Part shown: one piece after another, positions 8,101-15,916 of the stretch
Position numbering within the stretch: position 1 is the first letter of the stretch
Layout: every line of letters begins with the position of its first letter
Source of the DNA: Streptomyces roseicoloratus
Lineage (GTDB): Bacteria > Actinomycetota > Actinomycetes > Streptomycetales > Streptomycetaceae
Reading direction: 5' to 3'
NCBI RefSeq assembly: GCF_004117935.1
Contig: NZ_SDOY01000172.1
Location: 1 to 64,000 of the forward strand
Length of the DNA: 64,000 bases
Translations under genes and position numbers: made by a program
Notes under the pieces: model-generated
What the model saw: the letters and a program-made list of their open reading frames with translations, nothing else
Database searches by the model: none
What the model was told of the DNA's origin: nothing

Positions 8101-8991
8101 TCAGCGCCGGGCGAGGACCTCGGCGATGCGCGAGAAGCCGTCCGCTCCGTGGCCCAGCCCCACCGTCCTGCGGGCCAGCCCCTCCGCGGCGCGCATCACG
8201 CCCGCGTCGATGCCGTGGGCCTCGGACGCGTGCACGATGTGGGCCATCGACGACACCGCGGACGTCAGCGGGTTGCCCTCGCCCGAGAACCCGCCGCCCT
8301 CCACGTCCTCGGCCAGCTCCTGGAACAGCGGCGGCAGGATCGCACCGATGCCCTGGGCGAACGGCGCCAGTTCACGCGGCGAGACGCCCTCCGCGCCCGC
8401 CACGGCCAGCGCGTGCACGTACCCCGTCATGGACGTCCAGAAGATGTCGAGGAGCGCGATGTCGTAGGCGGCGGCCCGGCCGACGTCCTCGCCGAGGTGG
8501 GTGTGCGTGCCGCCGAGCGCGTCGAGCACCGGCCGGTGCTCCCGGTACAGCTCCTCCGGGCCGCTGTGGAGGAACACCGCCTGCGGCGTGCCGATGGTCG
8601 GCGTCGGCGTCATGACCGCCCCGTCCAGGTAGGCGATGCCGTGCTCGGCGGCCCAGCGCCCGGTGTCCCGGGACCGCTCCGGGGTGTCGGCCGACAGGTT
8701 CACCAGTGTGCGACCCTTGAGCGCGGCCGTGACCGCGTCCTGCCGCAACACGGCGTCCGAGGCGTCGTAGTTGACCAGGCTGACCACGGTCAGCGGACTC
8801 GCGGCGACCGCCTCCGCGGCGCTCGCGGCTCCGGTCGCGCCGCGCTCCACCAGCTCGCGGTCCCGCCCGGGCGTGCGGTTCCACACGGTGGTGCGCACCC
8901 CGGCGGCCACGAACGCCCCGGCCAGCGCCCGTCCCATGGGACCGAGACCGATCACGGTGACGGCGGCGGGGGACTGCGGGGAAGAAGACAT
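8101..8991 (-). CDS. NADP-dependent imine reductase / beta-hydroxyacid-dehydrogenase-like enzyme
   Basis: A 296-residue two-domain reductase. The N-terminal Rossmann motif VIGLGPMGRALAGAF is followed by WNRTPGR, whose Asn-Arg-Thr preference indicates NADPH. The C-terminal helical domain mediates dimerisation in this superfamily. Where beta-hydroxyacid dehydrogenases have a catalytic Lys (GxxxKxxxN), this protein reads GRAAAYDIALLD. That substitution is characteristic of imine reductases, which reduce C=N bonds. The ATG at 8991 gives a start right at the Rossmann domain. A longer reading to 9069 would overrun the divergent promoter. The gene is transcribed away from an HxlR regulator 104 bp apart, which probably controls it. 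Confidence 0.82.
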   Translation of the reverse strand: MSSSPQSPAAVTVIGLGPMGRALAGAFVAAGVRTTVWNRTPGRDRELVERGATGAASAAEAVAASPLTVVSLVNYDASDAVLRQDAVTAALKGRTLVNLSADTPERSRDTGRWAAEHGIAYLDGAVMTPTPTIGTPQAVFLHSGPEELYREHRPVLDALGGTHTHLGEDVGRAAAYDIALLDIFWTSMTGYVHALAVAGAEGVSPRELAPFAQGIGAILPPLFQELAEDVEGGGFSGEGNPLTSAVSSMAHIVHASEAHGIDAGVMRAAEGLARRTVGLGHGADGFSRIAEVLARR

Positions 8992-9095
8992 GGGGGAACT
9001 CCCTTGTAATGACGTACGTAAGTGATCGAGATGGCGCGGGGAACACCGGCACGCCGGGACGACGGGCATGCCGGAGGAGGGAAAGGACGAGGACG
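8992..9095. promoter_or_regulatory. Divergent promoter between imine-reductase-like and hxlR-like genes
   Basis: A 104-bp shared control region. It contains the AT-richer stretch TTGTAATGACGTACGTAAG (9004-9022) with a self-complementary ACGTACGT at 9012-9019. This is a candidate operator for the HxlR regulator encoded alongside. Confidence 0.45.
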
Positions 9096-9446
9096 ATGGG
9101 GCGAGTGCGAGCCAGGGACACGGACGTGTGCGGGGTCACCGCGGCCGTCGCGGTGATCGACGGCAAGTGGAAGACCCTGCTGCTCTGGCTGCTGGAGTCC
9201 GGCCCGCACCGACCCGGCGAACTGCGCCGGAAGGTCCCGGCGATCAGCGAGAAGGTGCTGACCCAGGCCCTGCGGGAGATGGAGTCGGACGGTCTGGTGC
9301 ACCGCGAGGCGTTCGACGTCGTGCCGCCGAAGACCGTCTACTCGCTGACCGACGAGGGCCGCGAGCTCTCCGTGGCGCTGGCTGCGGTCTCGGAGTGGGG
9401 CCATCGCCGGCTCGACCGGCTGGCCGCGGAGCAGGCCGCCTCCTGA
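9096..9446 (+). CDS. HxlR-family winged-helix transcriptional regulator
   Basis: A 116-residue HxlR-type (MarR-like fold) DNA-binding protein. Family signatures in order are CGVTAAVAVIDGKWKTLLLW, LRRKVPAISEKVLTQALREM (recognition helix region) and the wing VHREAFDVVPPKTVYSLTDEGREL. Members act as dimers and often respond to reactive carbonyl or quinone compounds through an N-terminal Cys. One is present here (DVCGV). ATG 9096 is preferred with GGACGAGG ahead of it. An upstream in-frame start at 9009 would run into the divergent promoter. It very likely represses or activates the neighbouring reductase gene. Confidence 0.88.
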   Translation: MGRVRARDTDVCGVTAAVAVIDGKWKTLLLWLLESGPHRPGELRRKVPAISEKVLTQALREMESDGLVHREAFDVVPPKTVYSLTDEGRELSVALAAVSEWGHRRLDRLAAEQAAS

Positions 9447-9540
9447 GGCGACTGACGCCTCGTCATCCTCCTTCCGGTCCCGTCCTGTCCCGTTCCCCCG
9501 GCCACCACAAGGCTCTCCCGTGGCCCGCCGCGCGACAAGT

Positions 9541-9558
9541 ACCCACAAAAAAGTGGGT
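9541..9558. terminator. Small hairpin with A6 loop between convergent genes
   Basis: ACCCAC and GTGGGT form a 6-bp stem around six A residues. A second weak stem GAGGCG/CGCCTC (9445-9461) overlaps the regulator's stop codon. Either could end transcription of the plus-strand gene; both are short. Confidence 0.4.
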
Positions 9559-9594
9559 GTGCCGGCGGCGGACCGCGGAAGTGCCGCACGTCTC

Positions 9595-10068
9595 CTAGGC
9601 GTTCTCCGCGGGACGGTGGCCCCGGCGCCAACGACGGCGCCGGCGGGGCCGGTCCGGGATCCAGCCGAAGGCCAGGGAGCTGCCGGCGAGACCCAGGAGC
9701 ATGCCGACGAAGAAGCCGCCGAGGTTGGACGTGACCCAGCTGGCGAGCGAGGCGAGCACGCCGATCACCGAATAGAACAGCCGCTGGCGGGGGTTGAACA
9801 CGATGAGCAGCCCGCAGACCAGCATGATGATCGGCAGCACGTAGCCCGCGAGGCTGTCGGCGCCGGCCGTGAGGATCACGGAGACGCTGGCCCGCTGGGT
9901 CAGCAGGATCTCCGCGCCGCCGAGCGCGAGGGCGATGCCCGCGCCGAAGGGCCGCCGGTGGCGCCAGCGCCGGAACGCCCGCCAGGGGTGGCGGCGGCCG
10001 TCCGGCTCCGCCGCCGGCCGGGAGTCCTGCCCGGCCGGCGGCGCGGTCTCGTCCGTGCCCGACGTCAT
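9595..10068 (-). CDS. DUF6114-family membrane protein
   Basis: A 157-residue integral membrane protein matching the actinobacterial DUF6114 pattern. A charged N-terminal 35 residues is followed by about four hydrophobic segments, seen in FGAGIALALGGAEILLTQRA, GYVLPIIMLVCGLLIVF, LFYSVIGVLASLASWV and FFVGMLLGLAGSSLAFGWI, then a very basic Arg-rich tail. The start ATG 10068 lies two bases after the stop of the DUF6230 gene, so the two are translated from one message and probably work together. No enzymatic motif is visible and the function is unknown. Confidence 0.8.
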   Translation of the reverse strand: MTSGTDETAPPAGQDSRPAAEPDGRRHPWRAFRRWRHRRPFGAGIALALGGAEILLTQRASVSVILTAGADSLAGYVLPIIMLVCGLLIVFNPRQRLFYSVIGVLASLASWVTSNLGGFFVGMLLGLAGSSLAFGWIPDRPRRRRRWRRGHRPAENA

Positions 10069-10070
10069 CC

Positions 10071-10724
10071 TCAGCAGCCCTTCGAGCTGAAGCCCATGTG
10101 GAGATCGGGCAGGGTGAACCGGGTCGCGGTGGTGGCGTAGTTGTGCTGCCGCACGTTCTTGATGGTGACGGTGTCGGCCTGCTGGCCGAACGAGCCCAGC
10201 GGGCCCTTGACCGGAGGCTTGTCGAAGGTGCTGGCGTCCCCGCCGATCTCGATGTTGTCGAACTCGGCCAGTTTCGCGGCCATTTCGGTCGAGTCGGTGG
10301 TCAGACCGGCGGCCTTGACCGGGGTGCCCTTGTTGCCGGCGGTGATCAGCAGGTGCGTGCCGCCGAGCTCCACGCTCTGGCAGAGGTTGGTCAGCTTCGC
10401 CTCGCGGAACGCGGTCACGATGACGAGCACCTGGCCGCCGGTGTCGCCTTCGTTCGGGCTGCCCTCGGCCATCTGGTCCAGCGCGCCGAACTGACCGAAG
10501 CCGCTGCCCTCGAGGGAGTCGGCGGTCACGGTGAACGGCATGCCGGAGATGGCGAACTGGGCGGCGATGGCGCCCTGGGCGGTGAGCACCACCAGGGTCG
10601 AGGCGGCGAGGAGTGCGGGGACGCCCATCAGGGCGGCGCGGCGGTAGCGGACACCGCCGCGTCGTGCGGAGTCGGCCCGGCCGGGCGTCGACTCGGGTTC
10701 CGTGGTGCCTTCGGGCAGGGTCAT
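10071..10724 (-). CDS. DUF6230-family exported/anchored protein
   Basis: A 217-residue protein with a single hydrophobic segment near residues 30-50 (GVPALLAASTLVVLTAQGAI) that acts as a signal anchor or cleavable signal. A compact extracytoplasmic domain follows, beginning AQFAISGMPFTVTADSLEG, a pattern typical of Streptomyces DUF6230 proteins. Two cysteines (NLCQS and the C-terminal SSKGC) could pair. The chosen ATG follows CAGGAG. A TTGACG/TACGGT promoter lies about 130 bp upstream on this strand. It is paired with the DUF6114 membrane protein, so the two plausibly form an envelope complex. Confidence 0.8.
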   Translation of the reverse strand: MTLPEGTTEPESTPGRADSARRGGVRYRRAALMGVPALLAASTLVVLTAQGAIAAQFAISGMPFTVTADSLEGSGFGQFGALDQMAEGSPNEGDTGGQVLVIVTAFREAKLTNLCQSVELGGTHLLITAGNKGTPVKAAGLTTDSTEMAAKLAEFDNIEIGGDASTFDKPPVKGPLGSFGQQADTVTIKNVRQHNYATTATRFTLPDLHMGFSSKGC

Positions 10725-10850
10725 GCGTCGCTCCTGACATGACGGGGGTAACGGAGCGCGGCGACGACGTCCTGGCGCGGACGGTTCCCCATCCACCTGG
10801 GTCTTCCCGGACTCGTGCGGAGGCAGCGGTGCCGCAGGGAACCAAAACGG

Positions 10851-10879
10851 ACCGTACGCGCGGTAACAGAGCGCGTCAA
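10851..10879 (-). promoter_or_regulatory. Sigma-70-type promoter for the DUF6230-DUF6114 pair
   Basis: On the minus strand TTGACG (10874-10879) is separated by 17 bp from TACGGT (10851-10856). That matches the vegetative sigma consensus well. Two GTAACA-type half sites flank the -35 region and may bind the nearby TetR regulator. Confidence 0.6.
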
Positions 10880-10953
10880 CCGGTCAGTAACAAATGGCGA
10901 TCGAGGCTCCGTCAGGAGTCGAGCACGGCACTGCCGCAGGCCTCGGGGCCCTG

Positions 10954-11002
10954 CGGCCCGCAGGCCCGTCCGGCCCGCAGGCCCGCAGGCCCGTCCGGCC
11001 CG
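10954..11002. repeat. GC-rich 17-bp direct repeat
   Basis: GCAGGCCCGTCCGGCCC occurs at 10960-10976 and 10985-11001 with a partial copy between. It lies just downstream of the TetR gene's stop, in the gap before the DUF6230 promoter. Confidence 0.65.
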
Positions 11003-11023
11003 TCGCGCCGGTTCCGTGGTCGG

Positions 11024-11815
11024 TCAGCCCGCCGGCCTCGCGGCTTCGCCCGGACAGCCGAAGGGCGAGACCACGACGTGCACCAGCACGTCCAGGAGAC
11101 CACGCAGCCAGTCGCCCTCCTCGCCCTCCTCGCCCGCCTCGGCCGCCGCGGCGACCTCCACGGTCCCTGCCGCACCAGGCGTCCCCGCCACCCCCGCCGC
11201 CCCCGTGAACCGGCCCTCGTCCACCGCCCGGAGCACCGCCGCGTGGACGGCGCCCACCACCGCGTCCACCAGCTCGGCCCGCGCCACGTCCGGCGGGCCG
11301 GGCGGCGCGTCCGCGAAGAACCGGCGAAAACTGGCCAGAAGTTCGGAGCGCGCGCGGCGCCCGGCGGGACCCACCGACTCGATTTCCGCCACCATGGTGG
11401 CGAAGACCGGATTCTGTGCGAGCAGGGTCAGCAGCGCCTCCAGGCCCGACCTCACCGCGGCCGGCCAGGCCACGGCCCCGCCCCGCTGCTCGTAGGCCCG
11501 CTGCATAGCCCGTACCACCGTCTCCGTGCCGCCCCGGAAGGCCGCGAGCACCGCGTCCTCCTTACCGGAGAACAGCTCGTAGAAGACCGGGCGGGTCACT
11601 CCGGCGGCCCGGCAGATGTCGCTGATCCGGGCTCCCGTGTAGCCGTTCGCCGCGACCGTGCGGGCCACCCCGTCGAGCAGCCTCTCCCGCTGCCGCGAGG
11701 CCACCTGTTCGGGGCTCAGCCGGCGCGGTCCGGGGCGCAGCGAGCGCTCGGGCTCGCGGCCCGTGCGGGCCCCCGGCAGGACCAGATCCTCCTCGGCGCC
11801 GCGAACGCTCGTCAT
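11024..11815 (-). CDS. TetR/AcrR-family transcriptional regulator
   Basis: A 263-residue TetR-type repressor. The DNA-binding domain is intact: RERLLDGVARTVAANGYTGA, then the helix-turn-helix ISDICRAAGVTRPVFYELFS and the following GKEDAVLAAF. The C-terminal ligand domain is helical (EALLTLLAQNPVFATMVAEI). A low-complexity Ala/Gly/Glu-rich insertion (GAAGVAGTPGAAGTVEVAAA, then an acidic run) precedes the last helix. ATG 11815 is preferred over 11824 because AAGGA sits eight bases upstream. It is oriented toward the DUF6230 pair, whose promoter is a likely target. The ligand is unknown. Confidence 0.85.
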   Translation of the reverse strand: MTSVRGAEEDLVLPGARTGREPERSLRPGPRRLSPEQVASRQRERLLDGVARTVAANGYTGARISDICRAAGVTRPVFYELFSGKEDAVLAAFRGGTETVVRAMQRAYEQRGGAVAWPAAVRSGLEALLTLLAQNPVFATMVAEIESVGPAGRRARSELLASFRRFFADAPPGPPDVARAELVDAVVGAVHAAVLRAVDEGRFTGAAGVAGTPGAAGTVEVAAAAEAGEEGEEGDWLRGLLDVLVHVVVSPFGCPGEAARPAG

Positions 11816-12296
11816 CGGCCACATCCTTCTGCGGTTGTTGACGTCACATACTCGACAGGATTACAACCCTCGTGGGTTTTCCTCTCGGTGTTCCGGGCGA
11901 GCACCGGCGGGCCGCACCCCAGTGGGACGGGTTGCGCCGCCGCCGCGCACCGCACACCGAGTATTACGCTCCACCCCGTATCGCGACACCGCTGCCGGAG
12001 ATCCGTGGCGCCGGAACCTTCCGGTGGCGGCCGTCGCCGTCATGGCGCCGCCGCGTCACCACGCACCGCCTCACCGTGCCCAGGCACCCGTGTCCCCGCA
12101 CTCCGTACGCCGCACCCGGTGCCCGTACGCCGTGCCCGGACGCGTGCCGGGCCCGCGGGTGCGAGACGTGATCCCCGCGCGGTGCGCGCCTCCGCACCTC
12201 CTCCGTGCGCACGTCCCCCGTGCGCAGTTCCCGCGCAACCACCCACGCCGACCACAGAGTTCTTCCACCCTCCGCCTTCGTGCGAAAGGAACCCCC
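11816..12296. promoter_or_regulatory. Intergenic region upstream of TetR and secreted-protein genes
   Basis: A 481-bp divergent gap. Near the TetR start are GGTTGT (11833-11838) and ACAACC (11863-11868), an inverted repeat. TTGACG (11838-11843) and TTACAA (11861-11866) lie between them with 17-bp spacing on the plus strand. This is a likely autoregulatory operator/promoter. The remaining roughly 400 bp is GC-rich with no gene apparent. GAAAGGA precedes the ATG at 12297. Confidence 0.5.
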
Positions 12297-12962
12297 ATGG
12301 ACAAGCGTGCTCTCTCCGCGGCCTTCGGCGCCGCCGTCGCCGCGGTGCTCGCGGTGACCGCCTCCGCCTCCGCGACCGCCTCCGCCGGCGAGGTGCTGAC
12401 CACCGGCAGCTCCGGCGGCCCCGCCGTCGCGGCCGGCGACGTCCTGTCCGCCTCCCTCGTCTCCGGTACGAAGGCGAGGATCGCCACCACCCAGGGCGGC
12501 AGCACCGGCATCACCTGCGGCAACTCCGCCTTCACCGCCACCGTGGACGGCAACCCGGCCGCCCCCGGCACCGCGACGGAGACGGTCACGGCGCACACCC
12601 TCGGCAGCTGCACCACCAACATCCTCGGCGCCACCGGCGTGCAGAGCATCACCGTCAACAACCTGCCGTTCGCCGCGGCCGTCACCTCCGGCGGGTCCCT
12701 CACGGTCACCGCGGGCGCCGCGGGCCCGATCCAGACGACCCTGAAGATCAGCACCATCCTCGGCACCACGACCTGCGTCTACCGGGCGAGCAGCCTCACG
12801 GCGACCCCGTCCAACACGGACAACTCGCTCACCTTCACCGACCAGCGGTTCACCAAGTACAGCGGTCCCGGCACCTGTCCGGCCAGTGGCTGGTTCAGCG
12901 CGAAGTACGGGCCGGTCCTCGACACCAGCCAGGCCGGCAGCCCGGTGGTGTTCGTGAACTGA
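12297..12962 (+). CDS. Secreted protein with two probable disulfides, function unknown
   Basis: A 221-residue exported protein. Residues 1-32 form a signal peptide (MDKRALSAAFGAAVAAVLAV... with ASA-type cleavage sites). The mature part is Thr/Ser/Gly-rich and beta-prone, without hydrophobic anchors. It contains four cysteines in the contexts ITCGN, GSCTT, TTCVY and GTCPA, enough for two disulfides. GAAAGGA upstream supports ATG 12297. No enzymatic motif was recognised. Similar secreted proteins are common in Streptomyces and are often annotated only by their signal sequence. The gene is followed by a strong bidirectional terminator. Confidence 0.75.
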   Translation: MDKRALSAAFGAAVAAVLAVTASASATASAGEVLTTGSSGGPAVAAGDVLSASLVSGTKARIATTQGGSTGITCGNSAFTATVDGNPAAPGTATETVTAHTLGSCTTNILGATGVQSITVNNLPFAAAVTSGGSLTVTAGAAGPIQTTLKISTILGTTTCVYRASSLTATPSNTDNSLTFTDQRFTKYSGPGTCPASGWFSAKYGPVLDTSQAGSPVVFVN

Positions 12963-13026
12963 CGCCGGTGACACCGGCGTTGCTCACCGCGCCGGTGAAC
13001 CGACGTACGCGGAGCGCCGATCCGCA

Positions 13027-13082
13027 CGCGCCGAAGGGCGGCACCGGAGCCTCTGGGCTTCCGGTGCCGCCCCTTCGGCGCG
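13027..13082. terminator. Bidirectional terminator
   Basis: A stem of about 22 bp (one bulged G) pairs 13027-13047 with 13061-13082. The arms read CGCCGAAGG... and ...CCTTCGGCG. A second small palindrome, CGCCGGTG-A-CACCGGCG, lies at 12963-12979 right after the upstream stop codon. It separates convergent genes. Confidence 0.8.
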
Positions 13083-13102
13083 CCCCGCATCGGGGCGCGG
13101 GG

Positions 13103-13534
13103 TCAGCGGGAGAGTGCCTCGACCGCGGCGGTGGCGAAGCCGTGGTCCTGCTCGGGGGCGCCTCCGCCCACGCCGACGGCACCGATGAGACGGCCGTCGC
13201 GGTGGACCGGCACGCCGCCGGCGATGAAGAGCAGCGGGCGGTCGAGGGCGGTGGGCAGCGAGTGGAACGGGCCCTCGGGCTTGACGAGGTCGACCAGGTC
13301 GGCCGTGGCGGAGTCGAGCTGGAGTGCGGTGTACGCCTTGCGGGTGCTGGTCTCGCCGGAGATCAGTACGGCCCGGTCGTCCCGGCGGAAGGCGAGCAGG
13401 TGCCCGCCGGCGTCGAGCACGGTGACGCTGACGGTGACTCCGGCGGCCTCGGCGGCGCGGCGGGCGGTGTCGACGAGGATCTCGGCATCGGCGGTGGTCA
13501 GCGGGGTGACGGTGGTGCTGAGGGTGGTGCTCAT
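13103..13534 (-). CDS. GlcG/HbpS-family (DUF336) protein
   Basis: A 143-residue protein of the GlcG/HbpS family. These are small alpha/beta proteins; some bind haem and feed redox-sensing two-component systems, while others are encoded beside oxidoreductases. Family signatures are VTVSVTVLDAGGHLLAFRRD, ISGETSTRKAYTAL, FIAGGVPVHRDGRLIGAVGV and GGGAPEQDHGFATAAVEAL. There is no signal peptide, so unlike secreted HbpS it should be cytoplasmic. It lies 39 bp downstream of the MFS exporter gene on the same strand and is probably cotranscribed with it, a frequent pairing in Streptomyces. Confidence 0.85.
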   Translation of the reverse strand: MSTTLSTTVTPLTTADAEILVDTARRAAEAAGVTVSVTVLDAGGHLLAFRRDDRAVLISGETSTRKAYTALQLDSATADLVDLVKPEGPFHSLPTALDRPLLFIAGGVPVHRDGRLIGAVGVGGGAPEQDHGFATAAVEALSR

Positions 13535-13573
13535 GGCGCTTCTCCTTGACGGGTGGGGACGTGGTGCGGTCGG

Positions 13574-14788
13574 TCAGTGGTGGACGGGGGTACGGGCGGG
13601 GGCAGCGGCCGGCGTGACGGCTGCCTCGGCCGGTGCGGGTGCCGGGGCCCGGCGCTCCAGCGCGGCGGACCAGAAGGCGAGGCCGAGCGCGGCGGCGGCG
13701 AGGACGGCACCGACCCAGTTCGGGGCGGTGTAGCCGAAGCCGGCGGCGATGACGACGCCGCCGAGCCAGGCGGCGAGCGCGTTGCCGAGGTTGAAGGCGC
13801 CGATGTTGACGGCGGAGGCCAGGGTCGGCGCGCCGTGTGCCTGGTCGAGGACGCGCTTCTGCAGCGGGGGCACGGTGGCGAAGCCGAGCGCCCCGACGAG
13901 GAGGATGGCGACCGCGGCGAGGATCTTGCTGTGCGCGGCCACGGTGAGCAGCGCGAGGACGATCGCGAGCCCGCTGAGGGTGACGTACAGGAGGGGCATC
14001 AGCGCGCGGTCGGCGAACCGGCCGCCGAGGAGGTTGCCGAGGAACATGCCGATGCCGAAGAGGACGAGGAGCCAGGTGACGGCGCCTTCGGAGTAGCCGG
14101 CGACCTCGGTCATCATCGGGGCGATGTAGGTGATCGCGGCGAAGACGCCGCCGAAGCCGAGCACGGTCATCGCCATCGCGAGCAGGACCTGCGGGTTGCG
14201 GAAGGCCTTCAGTTCCCGGCCCAGGCGGGCGCCCTCGGGGCGGGGCATGGCGGGCACGAGGCGGGCGATGCCGAGCAGTCCGACGACGCCGAGCGCGGCG
14301 ACGACCGCGAAGGTGGTGCGCCAGCCGACGGCCTGCCCGATGAAGGTGCCGAGCGGCACGCCGACGATGTTGGCGACGGTCAGGCCGGTGAACATGGTGG
14401 CGATGGCGCCGGCCTTCTTGTCCGGCGCGACCAGGTCGGCGGCGACGACGGACCCGATGCCGAAGAACGAGCCGTGGGCGAGCGAGGCGATGATCCGCCC
14501 GGTCAGCATCATCCCGAAGCTCGGGGCGAGGGCGGAGAGCAGGTTCCCGGCCACGAACAGGCCCATCAGGACCATGAGCATCCGCTTGCGGCTGACCTTG
14601 TTGCCGAGGACGGTCAGCAGCGGCGCACCCACGACGACGCCGAGCGCGTAGCCGGTGACCAGCAGACCGGCGGTGGGAATGGAGACGCCGTAGTCGGCGG
14701 CGATCCCGGGCAGCAGTCCCATGATCACGAATTCGGTCGTCCCGATTCCGAAGGCCCCGACTGCCAGAGCGAGGAGTGCGAGCGGCAT
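13574..14788 (-). CDS. MFS transporter, DHA1 drug/sugar efflux type
   Basis: A 404-residue 12-helix major facilitator of the AraJ/CmlA-like DHA1 group. It starts MPLALLALAVGAFGIGTTEF, the conserved helix-1 motif of this group (G-T-T-E-F-V). The helix 2-3 loop reads GNKVSRKRMLMVLMGLF (motif A-like) and helix 4 contains ASLAHGSFFGIGSVVAADLV. The protein probably exports a hydrophobic compound by proton antiport. The C-terminal tail is Pro/Ala-rich. The promoter region upstream (14789-14887) contains a TTGCA/TGCAA dyad. The GlcG-like gene follows. Confidence 0.87.
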   Translation of the reverse strand: MPLALLALAVGAFGIGTTEFVIMGLLPGIAADYGVSIPTAGLLVTGYALGVVVGAPLLTVLGNKVSRKRMLMVLMGLFVAGNLLSALAPSFGMMLTGRIIASLAHGSFFGIGSVVAADLVAPDKKAGAIATMFTGLTVANIVGVPLGTFIGQAVGWRTTFAVVAALGVVGLLGIARLVPAMPRPEGARLGRELKAFRNPQVLLAMAMTVLGFGGVFAAITYIAPMMTEVAGYSEGAVTWLLVLFGIGMFLGNLLGGRFADRALMPLLYVTLSGLAIVLALLTVAAHSKILAAVAILLVGALGFATVPPLQKRVLDQAHGAPTLASAVNIGAFNLGNALAAWLGGVVIAAGFGYTAPNWVGAVLAAAALGLAFWSAALERRAPAPAPAEAAVTPAAAPARTPVHH

Positions 14789-14844
14789 GACCCGATTCCT
14801 TCCGAGCTTGCTTGAGTGAGCTGCTTACGTGCTCAAACAATAAT

Positions 14845-14867
14845 TGCAGACGCGTGATGTTTGCAAG
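14845..14867 (-). promoter_or_regulatory. Candidate operator/promoter upstream of MFS exporter
   Basis: TTGCA (14845-14849) and TGCAA (14863-14867) form an inverted repeat 57 bp upstream of the exporter start. On the minus strand TTGCAA with a 16-17 bp spacer leads to an AATTAT-type -10. A second dyad (TTGAG...CTCAA) lies between it and the gene. The region is unusually AT-rich for the window. Confidence 0.5.
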
Positions 14868-14887
14868 CGCGGGTTGAATGCTTACGC

Positions 14888-15916
14888 TTAGTACATGGGT
14901 GGTTGCTTGGCGGACGGACGCACCGGGCGGAGGGGGTGGAGGGGGTGGAGGGTGAACGAGCCGTGCGCGGCCAGTTCGCCGAGGAAGGCCAGGGGCTCCA
15001 CCGCCTGGTCGAGGTGGAACACGCCCGGGCGCAGGCTCGGGAGGCGCGTGACGGCCAGGGCGGTGGCCAGTCCGGTGGCGCGGCTCTGGTCGCGGCCGCT
15101 GAAGGCGACGGCCGCGTCCTCGGTGTGAACGGTGACGGCGAACCCGTCTCCCCCGACGTGGGTCGCGTCGAGGGCCGCGAGCAGCAGGCGCCGGACGCCG
15201 GGGCGGCGCAGGATCCGGGCCACGGCGGGTCGTCCGGCGGCACGGAGGAGTCCGGTGACCAGGCGCGAGTCCAGGCAGAGGCCGGTGGACGCGGAGGCGG
15301 CGCCGGTCGTGGCGGGCAGGGTGTACTGGTCGGAGAAGGGGAAGCGGTGGACCGTCCGCGGGCCGTAGGGGGCCGGGAAGCCGGCGGTCCAGGAGCCGTG
15401 CAGGCTTCCCAGGCCGTCGAGGGTCCACTCCAGTGCGGCCGGACCGTGCCGGTCACCGGATCCGAGGAGCGCGCTGATGCGCAGGCCGGCGCCGGGACGC
15501 CGGTCGGCGAGGTGGCGGGCCAGCAGGTTGCTGACTCCGGGCAGGAGCCCGACGCTGAGCACGGCGGTGGCGCCGGTGCGGCGGGCGGTCGGATCCAGCG
15601 GTTCGATCGCGGCGAGTACGGGGTGGGAGGCCGAGACGTCCAGGTAGTGGATGCCGCGCTCCAGGCAGGCCCGGGCGATCCGGACGTTGCCTCGGGCCGC
15701 GCACATCACGACGGTGTCGACCTCCGGAGGCACGGCGTCCATGGCGGAGGGGTCGGTCGTGTCCAGGCGCAGGGCGATGGTGCCGGTGACGGGGGCTGCG
15801 TGTTCGGGGTGGCGCCCGGCGGTCAGGACGGTGGCGTCGGGCAGGAGGCCGGTGAGCGCCGTGGCCGTGTGCCGGCCCACGGCTCCGTGGCCTCCGATGA
15901 CGAGGACGGTGGTCAT
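14888..15916 (-). CDS. Saccharopine-dehydrogenase-like NAD(P)-binding protein
   Basis: A 342-residue enzyme with an N-terminal Rossmann fold (TTVLVIGGHGAVGRHTATAL, then TAGRHPEH). The overall pattern is that of saccharopine-dehydrogenase-like reductases, with HYLDVSASHPVLAAIEPLD and the hinge SVGLLPGVSNLLARHLADR. The substrate is not predictable. These proteins act on varied polar metabolites or lipids. Its ATG overlaps the stop of the upstream MFS gene (ATGA, 15913-15916), so the two are translationally coupled and the enzyme and exporter are probably part of one resistance or metabolite-handling function controlled by the divergent TetR gene. Confidence 0.8.
   Translation of the reverse strand: MTTVLVIGGHGAVGRHTATALTGLLPDATVLTAGRHPEHAAPVTGTIALRLDTTDPSAMDAVPPEVDTVVMCAARGNVRIARACLERGIHYLDVSASHPVLAAIEPLDPTARRTGATAVLSVGLLPGVSNLLARHLADRRPGAGLRISALLGSGDRHGPAALEWTLDGLGSLHGSWTAGFPAPYGPRTVHRFPFSDQYTLPATTGAASASTGLCLDSRLVTGLLRAAGRPAVARILRRPGVRRLLLAALDATHVGGDGFAVTVHTEDAAVAFSGRDQSRATGLATALAVTRLPSLRPGVFHLDQAVEPLAFLGELAAHGSFTLHPLHPLRPVRPSAKQPPMY

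Noticed and set aside
13103..13534. Secreted HbpS-type haem sensor
   Set aside because: Family signatures fit GlcG/HbpS, but there is no signal peptide and no neighbouring SenS/SenR-type two-component system.
10613..13549. A 978-codon plus-strand open frame
   Set aside because: It covers the TetR gene (opposite strand) and the secreted-protein gene in another frame. Composition is that of a GC-rich shadow without a fold.
12984..15428. An 814-codon minus-strand open frame
   Set aside because: It overlaps the clear GlcG, MFS and dehydrogenase genes on the same strand in a different frame and has only Arg/Pro-rich content.
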